From an uncultured Bacilli bacterium (GTDB lineage Bacteria; Bacillota_I; Bacilli_A; RF39; UBA660): 64,000 nucleotides of DNA. The translations under genes were made by a program, and so were the position numbers. Where the stretch lies: positions 1 to 64,000 of the forward strand of contig CALVKM010000003.1 of assembly GCA_944332705.1 (NCBI GenBank), in the 5' to 3' direction. Shown here piece by piece: positions 16,643-25,698 of the stretch. The notes under the pieces were generated by a model. The model did not search any database, was not told the DNA's origin, and saw only the letters and a list, made by a program, of their open reading frames with translations. The stretch's first letter is position 1; each line of letters opens with the position of its first letter.

Positions 16643-16750
16643 ATGAATTATAAAAACAGAATTTTAAATTTATTTACAAATGGCTATTTAACAACAAAAG
16701 TTGTTAGTGATAATGATATTCCAACAATCTATTTAACTAAACTTATTTAA
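16643..16750 (+). pseudogene. AbiEi-type antitoxin, N-terminal remnant
   Basis: 35 codons read MNYKNRILNLFTNGYLTTK then VVSDNDIPTIYLTKLI. This is the N-terminal winged-helix of AbiEi-like type IV antitoxins (pattern: ...GYITTKEV...IPRIYLTRLV...). After the stop, the same frame goes on with ENKIE, a stop, and ENLYQKRKK, which still follows the family, so in-frame stops have broken the gene. No toxin partner remains. Confidence 0.5.
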
Positions 16751-16809
16751 GAAAATAAAATCGAATAGGAGAATTTATATCAAAAAAGAAAAAATACGTT
16801 AAATAATTG

Positions 16810-16838
16810 AAAGTGTGTTTAGACACTTTTTTATTTTT
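16810..16838 (+). terminator. Terminator
   Basis: AAAGTGT gtttag ACACTTT followed by TTTATTTTTT. It closes the topA / remnant transcript. Confidence 0.75.
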
Positions 16839-16879
16839 TCTAATTTTTGTCAAATATAAAAAATTTTCAAATTTTTAAA

Positions 16880-16908
16880 TTGACTACTGGTAATAAATAA
16901 TGTACAAT
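16880..16908 (+). promoter_or_regulatory. Promoter of the two-component operon
   Basis: TTGACT (16880-16885), 17 bp, TACAAT (16903-16908), 45 bp before the first ATG. Confidence 0.65.
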
Positions 16909-16953
16909 TAATATTACCCTCTCTAAAAGAGGATAAGGAAGTGAGTAATAAAA

Positions 16954-17502
16954 ATGTATCCCCAATATCCCAACTTGAGTTTTCCAATATGCTCACTTTT
17001 TATAGCAAGCTTGTTAATTATTATGTACTTTGGTACAAAAAACGTAAAAAATAGTGAAACAAAATTATATTCTAAATTACTTAAATATACTTTTGTTATT
17101 GCGGTATTTACGTTTTTATTAACCCTTGTGGTTGATTTTTATTTTAGTAGTTCTACTAATTTAATTTTTGAAATAGCTTTTAAAGTACTTTATTCATTGT
17201 GGATAATATGGACTTCAATAGTATTTTTATATTTCTCTAATTTAGCATATGAGAGTAATTTAATGCAATTAAAGCTATTTAAACATGTTATAGTAGTTTT
17301 AGATATTATTTTAATATTTTTAATCTTTGTAACTTCAATTAATATTACTTACAATAATGGGTATTTTGCTACAACTGGAACTTCTTTACTAATGGTTTTA
17401 ATCGGAGTATTCTTATATTTGTTTTTAATGATTATTGTAAGTGTAATTAATTATAAAGATAATAAGGATAAGAAAAAATATATACCTTTAATTATACTTT
17501 GA
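16954..17502 (+). CDS. Histidine kinase, membrane sensor half (split gene)
   Basis: 182 residues with about six membrane helices, ending in a lysine-rich loop and the start of a further helix, YIPLIIL. The next frame, shifted by one base, resumes at once with a hydrophobic TILFVIVLILK and then the kinase core. Loss of one T in the run at about 17497-17500 would explain the break: adding a T joins the two into one 471-residue kinase with a continuous seventh helix. This is either a true frameshift, a phase-variable site, or a sequencing error. The sensor domain has no recognised ligand motif. Confidence 0.65.
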   Translation: MYPQYPNLSFPICSLFIASLLIIMYFGTKNVKNSETKLYSKLLKYTFVIAVFTFLLTLVVDFYFSSSTNLIFEIAFKVLYSLWIIWTSIVFLYFSNLAYESNLMQLKLFKHVIVVLDIILIFLIFVTSINITYNNGYFATTGTSLLMVLIGVFLYLFLMIIVSVINYKDNKDKKKYIPLIIL

Positions 17503-18368
17503 CAATATTATTTGTAATAGTGCTTATTTTAAAGAGTATAGATCACTATATAAGTATTGAAGCGAATGTTACAACTGTTGTTGCTTTAATCATGTATTTT
17601 ACGATTGAAAATCCCGATTTAAAAATGCTTAACAAACTTAGACTTGCAGAGTTTCAAGTGGAAAAGTCTAGTAAAGTAAAACTTGATTTTTTATCAAGTA
17701 TGTCTCATGAAGTAAGAACTCCCCTGAATGCAATTGTGGGATATGGTTCTTTAATTAAGGATGCTGATACTTTGAGTGAGGCCAAAAACTATGCTGGAGA
17801 AATAATTAATTCATCAAATGTATTACTTGGTATGTTTGAAAGTATTATTGATATGAAAAAAATAGAAACTAATAAAATTAGTGTAAAAAATAAATATTAT
17901 GATTTTTCTAAAGAAATTAAAGAATTATTAACTATTTTAAAACCTAAAATAGTTAATAAAGGTTTAAAGTTAAATGTTAATATAAATTTTAATAATATTT
18001 TATATGGCGATATCAATATTATTAAAATGATTATTACTCATATTATGGATAATGCTATTAAATATACAAGTAATGGCAGTATTAGTTTTAATGCAGAGTT
18101 TAATGATAATTTATTGAAGATTACCATTACTGATACGGGTATAGGAATAAAGAAAGAAAATTTAGAAAATATTTTTGAAATGTTTGAAAGAGGAACATGT
18201 AAAAATTCTAATTTAAATGGTATGGGTTTAGGTTTAACTATTGCCAAAAGACTTACTGATTTACTCGGAGGAAGAATAATAATAAGTTCTCGAGTAAATG
18301 TTGGAACAAAAGTAACTATATTAATTAGACAAAAGGAGAGAAAGAATGCAAATATTAGTAGTAGATGA
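17499..18368 (+). CDS. Histidine kinase, catalytic half (split gene)
   Basis: 289 residues. A membrane helix is followed by the phospho-acceptor H-box MSHEVRTPLNAIVGYG (about 68-83), N-box IMDNAIKYTSNG, G1 box TDTGIGI, F-box IFEMFERG and G2 box GMGLGLTIAK, so the core is complete and should autophosphorylate if made. The only start here is a TTG overlapping the TGA of the upstream half, without its own ribosome site, so expression depends on coupling or on repair of the frame. The response regulator gene overlaps its end. Confidence 0.75.
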   Translation: MTILFVIVLILKSIDHYISIEANVTTVVALIMYFTIENPDLKMLNKLRLAEFQVEKSSKVKLDFLSSMSHEVRTPLNAIVGYGSLIKDADTLSEAKNYAGEIINSSNVLLGMFESIIDMKKIETNKISVKNKYYDFSKEIKELLTILKPKIVNKGLKLNVNINFNNILYGDINIIKMIITHIMDNAIKYTSNGSISFNAEFNDNLLKITITDTGIGIKKENLENIFEMFERGTCKNSNLNGMGLGLTIAKRLTDLLGGRIIISSRVNVGTKVTILIRQKERKNANISSR

Positions 18369-18699
18369 TAATTTAGTTAATTTAACAATTACAAAAAAAA
18401 TATTAGAAAAATTAGGATGTATAGTAGATACAGTAGATAGTGGAATTAAATGTTTGGAGCAAGTTAATAATAAAACTTATGATATAATTTTCATGGATAT
18501 AATGATGCCAGAGATGGATGGGGTAGAGGCATTAAATAATTTAAGAAGTATTGAAGGCTTTAATACTCCAGTTGTTGCTTTAACAGCTGATGCTGGAGTT
18601 GATTCAAGAGAAAAATATTTATCTTTGGGATTTAATGAATATATTCCAAAACCAATAAATTTAGAAGTGATGGATAGTGTAGTGCATAAAACTTTTTAG
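18346..18699 (+). CDS. Single-domain response regulator
   Basis: 117 residues, a REC domain only. The acidic pair is VVDDN (7-8), the phospho-acceptor is Asp51 in IIFMDIMMPEMDG, the conserved threonine is in VVALTADA and the lysine in YIPKPI. With no output domain it probably acts by protein contact, as CheY or Spo0F does. It overlaps the kinase gene by 23 bp with GGAGAG as ribosome site, so the pair is co-translated. If the kinase is truly broken the regulator may lack its phosphate donor. Confidence 0.88.
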   Translation: MQILVVDDNLVNLTITKKILEKLGCIVDTVDSGIKCLEQVNNKTYDIIFMDIMMPEMDGVEALNNLRSIEGFNTPVVALTADAGVDSREKYLSLGFNEYIPKPINLEVMDSVVHKTF

Positions 18700-18718
18700 C
18701 AGATTTATATCTGCTTTT
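18698..18718 (+). terminator. Terminator of the two-component operon
   Basis: AGCAGAT ttat ATCTGCT followed by TTT. The left arm overlaps the stop codon of the regulator gene. Confidence 0.7.
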
Positions 18719-18763
18719 AATATTTTATAAAATTTGATATAATATAGAAGAAAAGGTGACGAG

Positions 18764-19693
18764 ATGAAAGATAAAAATGTTGTATTTATGGGAACACCTG
18801 AATTTGCAGTTCCTGTACTTGAGATGTTAATAGAAAAAACTAATGTAATAATGGTTGTAACTCAACCTGATAAGATGGTTGGTAGAAAAAAAGAAATTAA
18901 GTTTAGTCCTGTTAAAGAAGTGGCTATTAAACATAATATAGAAGTGTTTCAACCTAGTAAAATAAGAGAATATTATGAACCACTTAAAAATTTGGATATT
19001 GATTTAATTGTAACTTGTGCTTTTGGACAAATTTTACCTGTAGATATACTTGATATGCCAAAGTGTGGTTCAATAAATGTTCACGCATCAATATTACCTA
19101 AATATCGGGGTAGTGCTCCGATTGAATATGCTATAATGAATGGAGATCGGGAAACTGGAGTAACTATTATGTATATGGATGAAGGTATGGATACTGGTGA
19201 TATAATAAGTATTTCTAAATTGCCAATTGAAGATAGCGATAATGGTGGAACTATTCATGAAAAGTTGGCAATACTTGGAAGAGATACTTTAGAGGATACT
19301 CTAGAAAGTATATTTAATAAAACATGTAAAAGAATAAAACAAGGTAATGATTATAGTATTGCCCCAAAAATAAAAAGAGAAGATGAACGTATTGATTTTT
19401 ACACTGAAGGTAAGGCAATCATTAATAAAATTAGAGCATTTAATCCAAGCCCTTTAGCAAATATTATGATTGATGATAAAGAAATTAAAGTAATTAGTGC
19501 TAAGTATGTAAAAAAGAATGTGAATGAAGTAAGTAAAATAGTAGAAATTGATAAAGAAAAAATCGGTATTAGTTGTATTGATGGTATAATATATTTGAAT
19601 GTTGTAAAACCAATGGGTAAAAATATTATGGATATTAAAAGTTTCTTAAATGGTATAGATAAAGAAAAGTATTTAGGAAAGAAGGTGAATTAA
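18764..19693 (+). CDS. fmt: Methionyl-tRNA formyltransferase
   Basis: 309 residues. MGTPEFAVPVLEML opens the formyltransferase fold; SINVHASILPKYRGSAPIEYAI holds the catalytic Asn and His, and GMDTGDI the Asp. The C-terminal tRNA-binding domain starts at about 205. It formylates initiator Met-tRNA using formyl-THF; its partner def, which removes the formyl group, is at 57443..57994. Ribosome site AAAGGTGA. A TATAAT at 18738 may be its -10. Confidence 0.95.
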   Translation: MKDKNVVFMGTPEFAVPVLEMLIEKTNVIMVVTQPDKMVGRKKEIKFSPVKEVAIKHNIEVFQPSKIREYYEPLKNLDIDLIVTCAFGQILPVDILDMPKCGSINVHASILPKYRGSAPIEYAIMNGDRETGVTIMYMDEGMDTGDIISISKLPIEDSDNGGTIHEKLAILGRDTLEDTLESIFNKTCKRIKQGNDYSIAPKIKREDERIDFYTEGKAIINKIRAFNPSPLANIMIDDKEIKVISAKYVKKNVNEVSKIVEIDKEKIGISCIDGIIYLNVVKPMGKNIMDIKSFLNGIDKEKYLGKKVN

Positions 19694-20343
19694 TGGAAAA
19701 TAATAATTTTTGGCAAACGGAAAGAGGTAAGGCTTTAATAAAACTAGGAGCTTGGATGATTTTTATTATTGCTTTAATTGTATTTGTATTAGTAAGTGAG
19801 AAAAATGCTGATGATAATATCTTAGATGATACAAATAATAATGAAGTTAATAATGAACCAACAGAAACTTATGAATTTAAGATATTTAGTGAAATGATTA
19901 CTAGTTTGCTTAATGGTAATTATGAATATAGTTATAATATAGTAAATAATGGTATAACTTATATTTATAATGGTATTAAATGTAATAATGAAGAATTAGG
20001 ATATAAGGAAACTAGTGAAAATGTAATAAAATATTATAAGAATGAAGGAAATGCTTATCAAGTAATATTAGATCAATATGTTGAAGTAACTAATTTATAT
20101 GAAGGAATAGATACTAGTTTTATAGATTTAAATATTTTGTTTAATAATCTTAATGAATATTTATATAATGTAGAAAAAAATGAAAGTATTAGAACTATTA
20201 CTTATGATAAAGATGGTTATGGGGTAGAAGTTACAACTAATTTAGATAATATTACTAATATTAATATTGTAACTGATATTGGTACTTATGATTTAGATTT
20301 TAATATGATAGATACATGTGATTTAGGAGTTTTAAGTGAATAA
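19693..20343 (+). CDS. Unknown single-pass membrane protein
   Basis: 216 residues. One helix at about 19-39 (WMIFIIALIVFVLVS), then an extracellular domain rich in Asn, Tyr and Glu with no cysteines and no known motif. The ATG shares a base with the stop codon of fmt, and the end overlaps rlmN, so it belongs to the fmt-rlmN-PP2C-kinase transcript. I do not recognise a family. Confidence 0.7.
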   Translation: MENNNFWQTERGKALIKLGAWMIFIIALIVFVLVSEKNADDNILDDTNNNEVNNEPTETYEFKIFSEMITSLLNGNYEYSYNIVNNGITYIYNGIKCNNEELGYKETSENVIKYYKNEGNAYQVILDQYVEVTNLYEGIDTSFIDLNILFNNLNEYLYNVEKNESIRTITYDKDGYGVEVTTNLDNITNINIVTDIGTYDLDFNMIDTCDLGVLSE

Positions 20344-21352
20344 TATATTTGGGTATACTAAAGAAATGTTAGAAGAATATTTTATAGGTATTGGAGAAAA
20401 GAAATATAAAGCTATTCAAGTATTTGATTGGTTGTATCGAAAAAAAGTATATGATTTTAATGATTTTTCTAATATTAAAAAAAGTATTATTGATAGAATA
20501 AATAGTGATTTTTCTAATGATTTTATTAAAATAGAAAAAGTATTAGAAGGACTAGATGTTAAAAAGTTTTTATTTCGACTACTAGATGGTGAAAAAATAG
20601 AAGCGGTTCTTATGGAACATAATTATGGTTTATCAGTTTGTGTTTCTTCACAAGTTGGTTGTAATATGGGATGCCGTTTTTGTGAAAGTGGTAGACTTAA
20701 AAAGGTAAGAAATCTAGATGCTTATGAAATAGTGGAACAAATACTTTTGATAGAAGAGTTTATTGGCAAGAGAATAGATAGTGTAGTTTTAATGGGAATT
20801 GGTGAGCCATTTGATAATTATGATAATATACTCAAGTTTATTCGTATTATTAATGATGCTCATGGTCTTGCTATAGGTTCAAGACATATTACAGTTTCTA
20901 CTTGTGGTTTGGTTCCTAAAATATATGAATTTAGTAATTTAGATTTACAAGTTAATTTGGCAATATCTTTGCACGCTGCAACAGATGAAGTGAGAAATAT
21001 GCTTATGCCTGTCAATAAAGTGTATAGTTTGGACACTTTAATGGGGGCAATTAGGGATTATATTGCAAAAACTAATAGACGAGTTACTATAGAATATGTT
21101 ATGCTTAATATGGTTAATGATAGAAAGAGCGATGCAATTTCATTAGCTAAGTTATTAAAAGGTATGAATGTTTATGTTAATTTGATTCCTTATAATGAAA
21201 CTAAAAATATTGGATTTAGTAAGAGCAGTAAGGAAAGAATTACTAACTTTTATAATATATTAGTTAGTAAGAAAATTAATGTTACAATACGCCGTGAGTT
21301 TGGAGGCTCTATTAAAGCGGCCTGCGGACAACTAAGAAGTGAGAGTGATTAA
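20336..21352 (+). CDS. rlmN: 23S rRNA (adenine2503-C2)-methyltransferase RlmN
   Basis: 338 residues from GTG. Radical-SAM motif CNMGCRFC (about 110-117), VVLMGIGEPFDNYDN, ISLHAATDEVR and the family's C-terminal catalytic cysteine in KAACGQLRSE. It methylates C2 of A2503 in 23S rRNA and A37 of some tRNAs. The usual Firmicutes order rlmN, PP2C phosphatase, PASTA kinase, rsgA, rpe is kept here. Confidence 0.95.
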   Translation: MNNIFGYTKEMLEEYFIGIGEKKYKAIQVFDWLYRKKVYDFNDFSNIKKSIIDRINSDFSNDFIKIEKVLEGLDVKKFLFRLLDGEKIEAVLMEHNYGLSVCVSSQVGCNMGCRFCESGRLKKVRNLDAYEIVEQILLIEEFIGKRIDSVVLMGIGEPFDNYDNILKFIRIINDAHGLAIGSRHITVSTCGLVPKIYEFSNLDLQVNLAISLHAATDEVRNMLMPVNKVYSLDTLMGAIRDYIAKTNRRVTIEYVMLNMVNDRKSDAISLAKLLKGMNVYVNLIPYNETKNIGFSKSSKERITNFYNILVSKKINVTIRREFGGSIKAACGQLRSESD

Positions 21353-22100
21353 TACGAAATCTTTTTATTTAACAGATACTGGTAAGGTAAGGGAACACAA
21401 TGAAGATAGTGTTACAATCCTTAAAAACATGAATGATGAATATTTAATGGTTGTTGCTGATGGTATGGGAGGACACCGAAAAGGTGAAGTTGCAAGTAGC
21501 ATAACTTTAGCACACCTTGGAAAAAGATTTGCTGAGAGTGCTTCAATTGGAACTAAAATTGATGCGGTCAATTGGCTTAATGATAATATTATGGAAATTA
21601 ATAAAGAAATACTTGATTATGGCGAAGAACATGAAAATTCTAAAGGTTTAGGTACAACGGTTGTTGCAGCTATTATTACAAAAGAGTTTCTTATTTTTGC
21701 AAGTATTGGGGATTCATCAGGATATGTTATGAAAAATGGAAAGTTACACCGGGTTACTAAGCCACATACTTTAGTTAATTTGCTTGTTGATGCTGGAAAT
21801 TTAACAGAAGAAGAAGCTAAAAATCATCCGAAGAAAAATGTTCTTATGAAAGCTTTGGGAGCTGCTGAAAAAGCAGAACCAGATATATTTGATGTTGATA
21901 ATGAATCAACTGAAATACTTCTTTGTAGTGATGGACTTACTTCAATGCTTAGTGATGAACAAATAGAAAAAGTATTATTAGAAGATGAACTTACTGTGGA
22001 AGAAAAAGTAATTAAGTTGATAAAAAAATGTAATGCTAGGGGAGGTTTAGATAATATATCAATTGCTTATTTAGTTAGAGAAGGGACTGATATTGCATGA
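21339..22100 (+). CDS. prpC: PP2C-family protein phosphatase (PrpC/Stp)
   Basis: 253 residues from a GTG overlapping rlmN. Metal-binding motifs: REHNEDS, VVADGMGGHRKGEVAS, IGDSSGYVMKNG, LLCSDGLTSML and GGLDNIS. It dephosphorylates Ser/Thr targets of the kinase encoded next, with which it overlaps by 4 bp (ATGA). Together they usually report on cell-wall state. A second GTG at 21345 is an equally good start. Confidence 0.93.
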   Translation: MRVINTKSFYLTDTGKVREHNEDSVTILKNMNDEYLMVVADGMGGHRKGEVASSITLAHLGKRFAESASIGTKIDAVNWLNDNIMEINKEILDYGEEHENSKGLGTTVVAAIITKEFLIFASIGDSSGYVMKNGKLHRVTKPHTLVNLLVDAGNLTEEEAKNHPKKNVLMKALGAAEKAEPDIFDVDNESTEILLCSDGLTSMLSDEQIEKVLLEDELTVEEKVIKLIKKCNARGGLDNISIAYLVREGTDIA

Positions 22101-23869
22101 TAATGAAGGGGCAAAAAATTAGTGATCGATACCAAATAATTAAATCTATTGGTGAAGGCGGGATGGCTAATGTATATCTTGCATATGACACTATTTTAGA
22201 TAGAAATGTGGCAGTTAAAGTGCTAAGAGGGGACCTTGCTACTGATGAAAAGTTTGTAAGACGTTTTCAAAGAGAAGCCTTGTCAGCAAGTAGTTTAACA
22301 AATCCCAATATTGTAGAAGTTTATGATGTTGGTGAAGATAATGGTGAGTATTATATTGTAATGGAATATGTTGAAGGCAAACATTTGAAGAATTTACTCA
22401 AAAAACGCGGTAAACTTACTGTTCCAGAAGTTGTTGATATAGTACTGCAAATTACGAGTGGCTTAAGTGTTGCTCATGATTCTTATATAATACATAGAGA
22501 CATAAAACCTCAAAATATTCTCATACTAGATAATGGACTTGTGAAAATCACAGATTTTGGTATTGCAGTTGCTATGAATGCAACGCAACTTACCCAGACT
22601 AATTCAGTAATGGGAAGTGTACATTACCTGCCACCAGAACAAGCTAGTGGTAAAGGTGCAACACTCCAAAGTGATATTTATTCAATTGGTATTTTGATGT
22701 ATGAACTTTTAACTGGTAAACTTCCTTTTAAAGGAGATAATGCTGTTGAAATAGCACTTAAGCATTTAAAAGAACCAATGCCTAGTATAAGAGATGAATA
22801 TCCAGAAATACCTCAGAGTGTTGAAAACATTATTTTAAAAGCAACAGCGAAGAATCCTAAAAATAGATATGCGGATGCTAGAGAAATGCATGAAGATTTA
22901 AAAACTTGTTTAGATGATTCAAGGAAGAATGAACTTAAAATAACCTTTAAGTATCCGGAACATGATTATGATGATACTAAGTTACTTAAGACAGTTAAAG
23001 AAACGCAAAAAAAAGAAGTTAAGAAAAAAGAAATAGAAGAAAGTAAGGATGGTGAGGAAACTGTGGCTAAAAAGATTAAGAAAAATAAAAGTGATAATGT
23101 TTCTCAAAACAAATTAATTATTATACTTGCTAGTATATTCGTAGGTTTAGTGGTAATTATTACAACAATAGTTGTTTTAATACCTTATATTACCTCATCA
23201 AGACAAGAAGAAGTTCCTGATGTTTCCGGTTATACGGTAAATGAGGCAATTAATGCCTTGCAGGATGCTGGTTTTATTGTAGCTGATGAACAAAGAGAAG
23301 AAGCTAGTGAGACAATTCCTGAGGGCCATGTTACTAAAACTAGCCCTGCCGCTGGTTCAATTAGAAAAGAAGGAACAGAAATAATTTTATATGTATCGCT
23401 TGGTGATATCACAGTAGAAATTGAAGATTATACTGGAGAAAATTATAATGAAGTAAAAGGTAGACTTGAAGCTTTAAATTTACAAGTTATAATTGAAAGA
23501 CGAGATTTGGAAGAAGGAGAAGATCCAAACGATTATGAAGAAGGTATAATTATTGATCAATCAGTTGAACCTGGTGAAAGATTATCAGAAGGTGATAGAA
23601 TAACTTTATATATTCCAAATTTAACTAATCAATATCCGGATTTTGTAGTTGATGAGTATAGTGTATCTGAAGTAGAAGAATTTGCTGAAGATTATGGAAT
23701 TAATTTAACTATTAATTATGAAGAAACTACGGAATATGAACCAGGTACTATAATTAGACAAAGTAGAGCTGCAGGAACTACAGTTGTTGAAGGAGCAAGA
23801 CTTACTATAACTGTTGCGGCAGAACCAGGTGGAGTAGAAGAAGAAACTCCAAATGAAGGTTTAGAGTAA
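22097..23869 (+). CDS. prkC: PASTA-domain Ser/Thr protein kinase (PrkC/Stk)
   Basis: 590 residues. The kinase domain fills about 8-275: GEGGMANVYLA (P-loop), AVKVL (Lys), HRDIKPQN (catalytic loop), DFG and the PPEQASG segment. A linker rich in Lys and Glu leads to one membrane helix (about 340-365), followed by three extracellular PASTA repeats starting at EVPDVSGYTVNEAI. PASTA repeats bind muropeptides or lipid II, so the kinase senses cell-wall synthesis. The PASTA part is duplicated almost exactly in the next gene. Confidence 0.95.
   Translation: MIMKGQKISDRYQIIKSIGEGGMANVYLAYDTILDRNVAVKVLRGDLATDEKFVRRFQREALSASSLTNPNIVEVYDVGEDNGEYYIVMEYVEGKHLKNLLKKRGKLTVPEVVDIVLQITSGLSVAHDSYIIHRDIKPQNILILDNGLVKITDFGIAVAMNATQLTQTNSVMGSVHYLPPEQASGKGATLQSDIYSIGILMYELLTGKLPFKGDNAVEIALKHLKEPMPSIRDEYPEIPQSVENIILKATAKNPKNRYADAREMHEDLKTCLDDSRKNELKITFKYPEHDYDDTKLLKTVKETQKKEVKKKEIEESKDGEETVAKKIKKNKSDNVSQNKLIIILASIFVGLVVIITTIVVLIPYITSSRQEEVPDVSGYTVNEAINALQDAGFIVADEQREEASETIPEGHVTKTSPAAGSIRKEGTEIILYVSLGDITVEIEDYTGENYNEVKGRLEALNLQVIIERRDLEEGEDPNDYEEGIIIDQSVEPGERLSEGDRITLYIPNLTNQYPDFVVDEYSVSEVEEFAEDYGINLTINYEETTEYEPGTIIRQSRAAGTTVVEGARLTITVAAEPGGVEEETPNEGLE
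23213..23818 (+). repeat. PASTA-coding direct repeat, copy 1
   Basis: About 606 bp, nearly identical to 24218..24823 at a constant offset of 1005 bp; long stretches in the middle are base-for-base identical while both ends show silent and a few coding changes. Confidence 0.9.
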
Positions 23870-23875
23870 TTAGCT

Positions 23876-24838
23876 ATGAAATTAAAAGAATTGATAAATA
23901 TTCATAAAATTAAAATATTGGTTGGAATTATTATTTTGTTATTAGCAATTTTAGCAATTTTAATTGCTTATATAATAATGAAACATGATGAAACTAACAA
24001 CAATATAGTCACTCCTTATGTATCAGGAATGACTATAGATGAAGCAGAAAATATTTTAGAAAATTCCGGTTTTGTTATTAAAGAAATAGTAGAAAAAGAA
24101 AACATTTTAGAAAATGGTTTAGTAATTGGAACTTCATTTCAGGCTGGTACTGTTTGTGAAAATGGCACCGAAATAACCATATATGTTTCTAGCGGTTCAA
24201 CAGAAGAAAGTGTAGAGGTTCCTGATGTTTCAGGACTAAATGTAAGTGAAGCAATTAATACCTTACAGGACGCTGGATTTATTGTTAGTGATGAACAAAG
24301 AGAAGAAGCTAGTGAGACAATTCCTGAGGGCCATGTTACTAAAACATCTCCTGCAGCTGGTTCAATTAGAAAAGAAGGGACGGAAATAATTCTTTATGTA
24401 TCGCTTGGTGATATCACAGTAGAAATTGAAGATTATACTGGAGAAAATTATAATGAAGTAAAAGGTAGACTTGAAGCTTTAAATTTACAAGTTATAATTG
24501 AAAGACGAGATTTGGAAGAAGGAGAAGATCCAAACGATTATGAAGAAGGTATAATTATCGATCAATCTGTTGAACCTGGTGAAAGATTATCAGAAGGCGA
24601 TAGAATAACTTTATATATTCCAAATTTAACTAATCAATATCCAAATTTTGTAGAAGATGAATATAGTGTAGCAGAAGTTGAAGAATTTGCTGAAGATTAT
24701 GGAATTAATTTAACAATTAATTATGAAGAAACTACTGAATATGAACCGGGGACAATAATTAGACAAAGTAGAGCTGCAGGAACTACAGTTGTAGAAGGTG
24801 CTAGACTAACCATTACTGTTGCAACCAATGGAAATTAG
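23876..24838 (+). CDS. Membrane-anchored PASTA-only protein
   Basis: 320 residues. One N-terminal membrane helix (about 13-34), then four PASTA repeats outside; the last three are copies of those of the upstream kinase, the first (YVSGMTIDEAENILENSG) is diverged. It has no kinase domain. It arose by tandem duplication of the kinase 3' half, 6 bp downstream. It could bind the same cell-wall ligand and act as a decoy, buffer or scaffold; this is inference. Confidence 0.85.
   Translation: MKLKELINIHKIKILVGIIILLLAILAILIAYIIMKHDETNNNIVTPYVSGMTIDEAENILENSGFVIKEIVEKENILENGLVIGTSFQAGTVCENGTEITIYVSSGSTEESVEVPDVSGLNVSEAINTLQDAGFIVSDEQREEASETIPEGHVTKTSPAAGSIRKEGTEIILYVSLGDITVEIEDYTGENYNEVKGRLEALNLQVIIERRDLEEGEDPNDYEEGIIIDQSVEPGERLSEGDRITLYIPNLTNQYPNFVEDEYSVAEVEEFAEDYGINLTINYEETTEYEPGTIIRQSRAAGTTVVEGARLTITVATNGN
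24218..24823 (+). repeat. PASTA-coding direct repeat, copy 2
   Basis: Partner of 23213..23818. The identical core (for example the part coding DITVEIEDYTGENYNEV) points to recent duplication or ongoing gene conversion. Confidence 0.9.
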
Positions 24839-24846
24839 AGGTTATT

Positions 24847-25698
24847 ATGCAAGGTAAAATAATAAAACAGATATCTAATCAATATACAGTAAGTTTTAAT
24901 AACGAAGAATATATTTGTACAGCTCGGGGAAAGTTTAAAAATGAGGGACTTTCCCCAGTTGTTGGTGATATGGTAGAATTTGATTCTAGTCTCTTAAGAA
25001 TTGATAAGATATTACCTCGCAAAAATATCTTATCAAGACCAACTGTTGCTAATATTGATTATGCATTAATAGTAACAAGTCTTAAAAAACCAGATTTATC
25101 TTATTCTTTACTTGATAAATTAATTACTTTGGTTTTAGCTAATAATATAAAACCAATTATAATATTGACAAAACTTGATTTGATGAAAAAACAAGAATTA
25201 AAAGAATATATGCCTGCTTTTAAGTATTATGAAGCATTAGATATTTTAGTAATACCTAATACAAAACTTAAGAAATTAAAAAGAATTTTAAAAGGAAAAA
25301 CAGTTGTTTTAACAGGTCAAACTGGGGCAGGAAAATCTAGTATTTTAAATAAGTTAGATAAAACTCTAAATATAGGAACTAAACCAATTAGTGATGCTCT
25401 AAATAGGGGAGTACATACAACTAGACATACTGAAATATATGAAATAAATAAAATATTTTTTGTAGATACTCCAGGTTTTAGTGCTCTTGATTTAAATATG
25501 ACTAAAGATGAATTAATTAAAACATTTAAAGAGTTTTCTAAATATTCTTGTGAGTATCCGGATTGTACTCATAATAATGAACAAAATTGTGGAGTAAAAG
25601 AAGCTTTAGCTAAGGGTAAAATACTTCCATCAAGATATATTAATTATATTAGATTTTTAAAGGAGATAAATGAAAGTAGTAGTAAGTTATATAAGTAG
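24847..25698 (+). CDS. rsgA: Ribosome small subunit GTPase RsgA
   Basis: 283 residues. N-terminal OB-fold, then a circularly permuted GTPase: TKLDL (G4) precedes TGQTGAGKSSILNKL (G1), and DTPGFSALDL (G3) follows. The zinc ligands are in SCEYPDCTHNNEQNCGV. It acts in 30S maturation. It overlaps rpe by 29 bp. Confidence 0.95.
   Translation: MQGKIIKQISNQYTVSFNNEEYICTARGKFKNEGLSPVVGDMVEFDSSLLRIDKILPRKNILSRPTVANIDYALIVTSLKKPDLSYSLLDKLITLVLANNIKPIIILTKLDLMKKQELKEYMPAFKYYEALDILVIPNTKLKKLKRILKGKTVVLTGQTGAGKSSILNKLDKTLNIGTKPISDALNRGVHTTRHTEIYEINKIFFVDTPGFSALDLNMTKDELIKTFKEFSKYSCEYPDCTHNNEQNCGVKEALAKGKILPSRYINYIRFLKEINESSSKLYK

Noticed and set aside
17494-17503. The junction CTT TGA C in the split kinase looks like the programmed frameshift site of the RF2 gene.
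   Set aside because: The RF2 site shifts +1 to read GAC, but the kinase core here is in the frame reached by -1 (TTG ACA). The direction is wrong, and no Shine-Dalgarno-like stimulator is placed before it.
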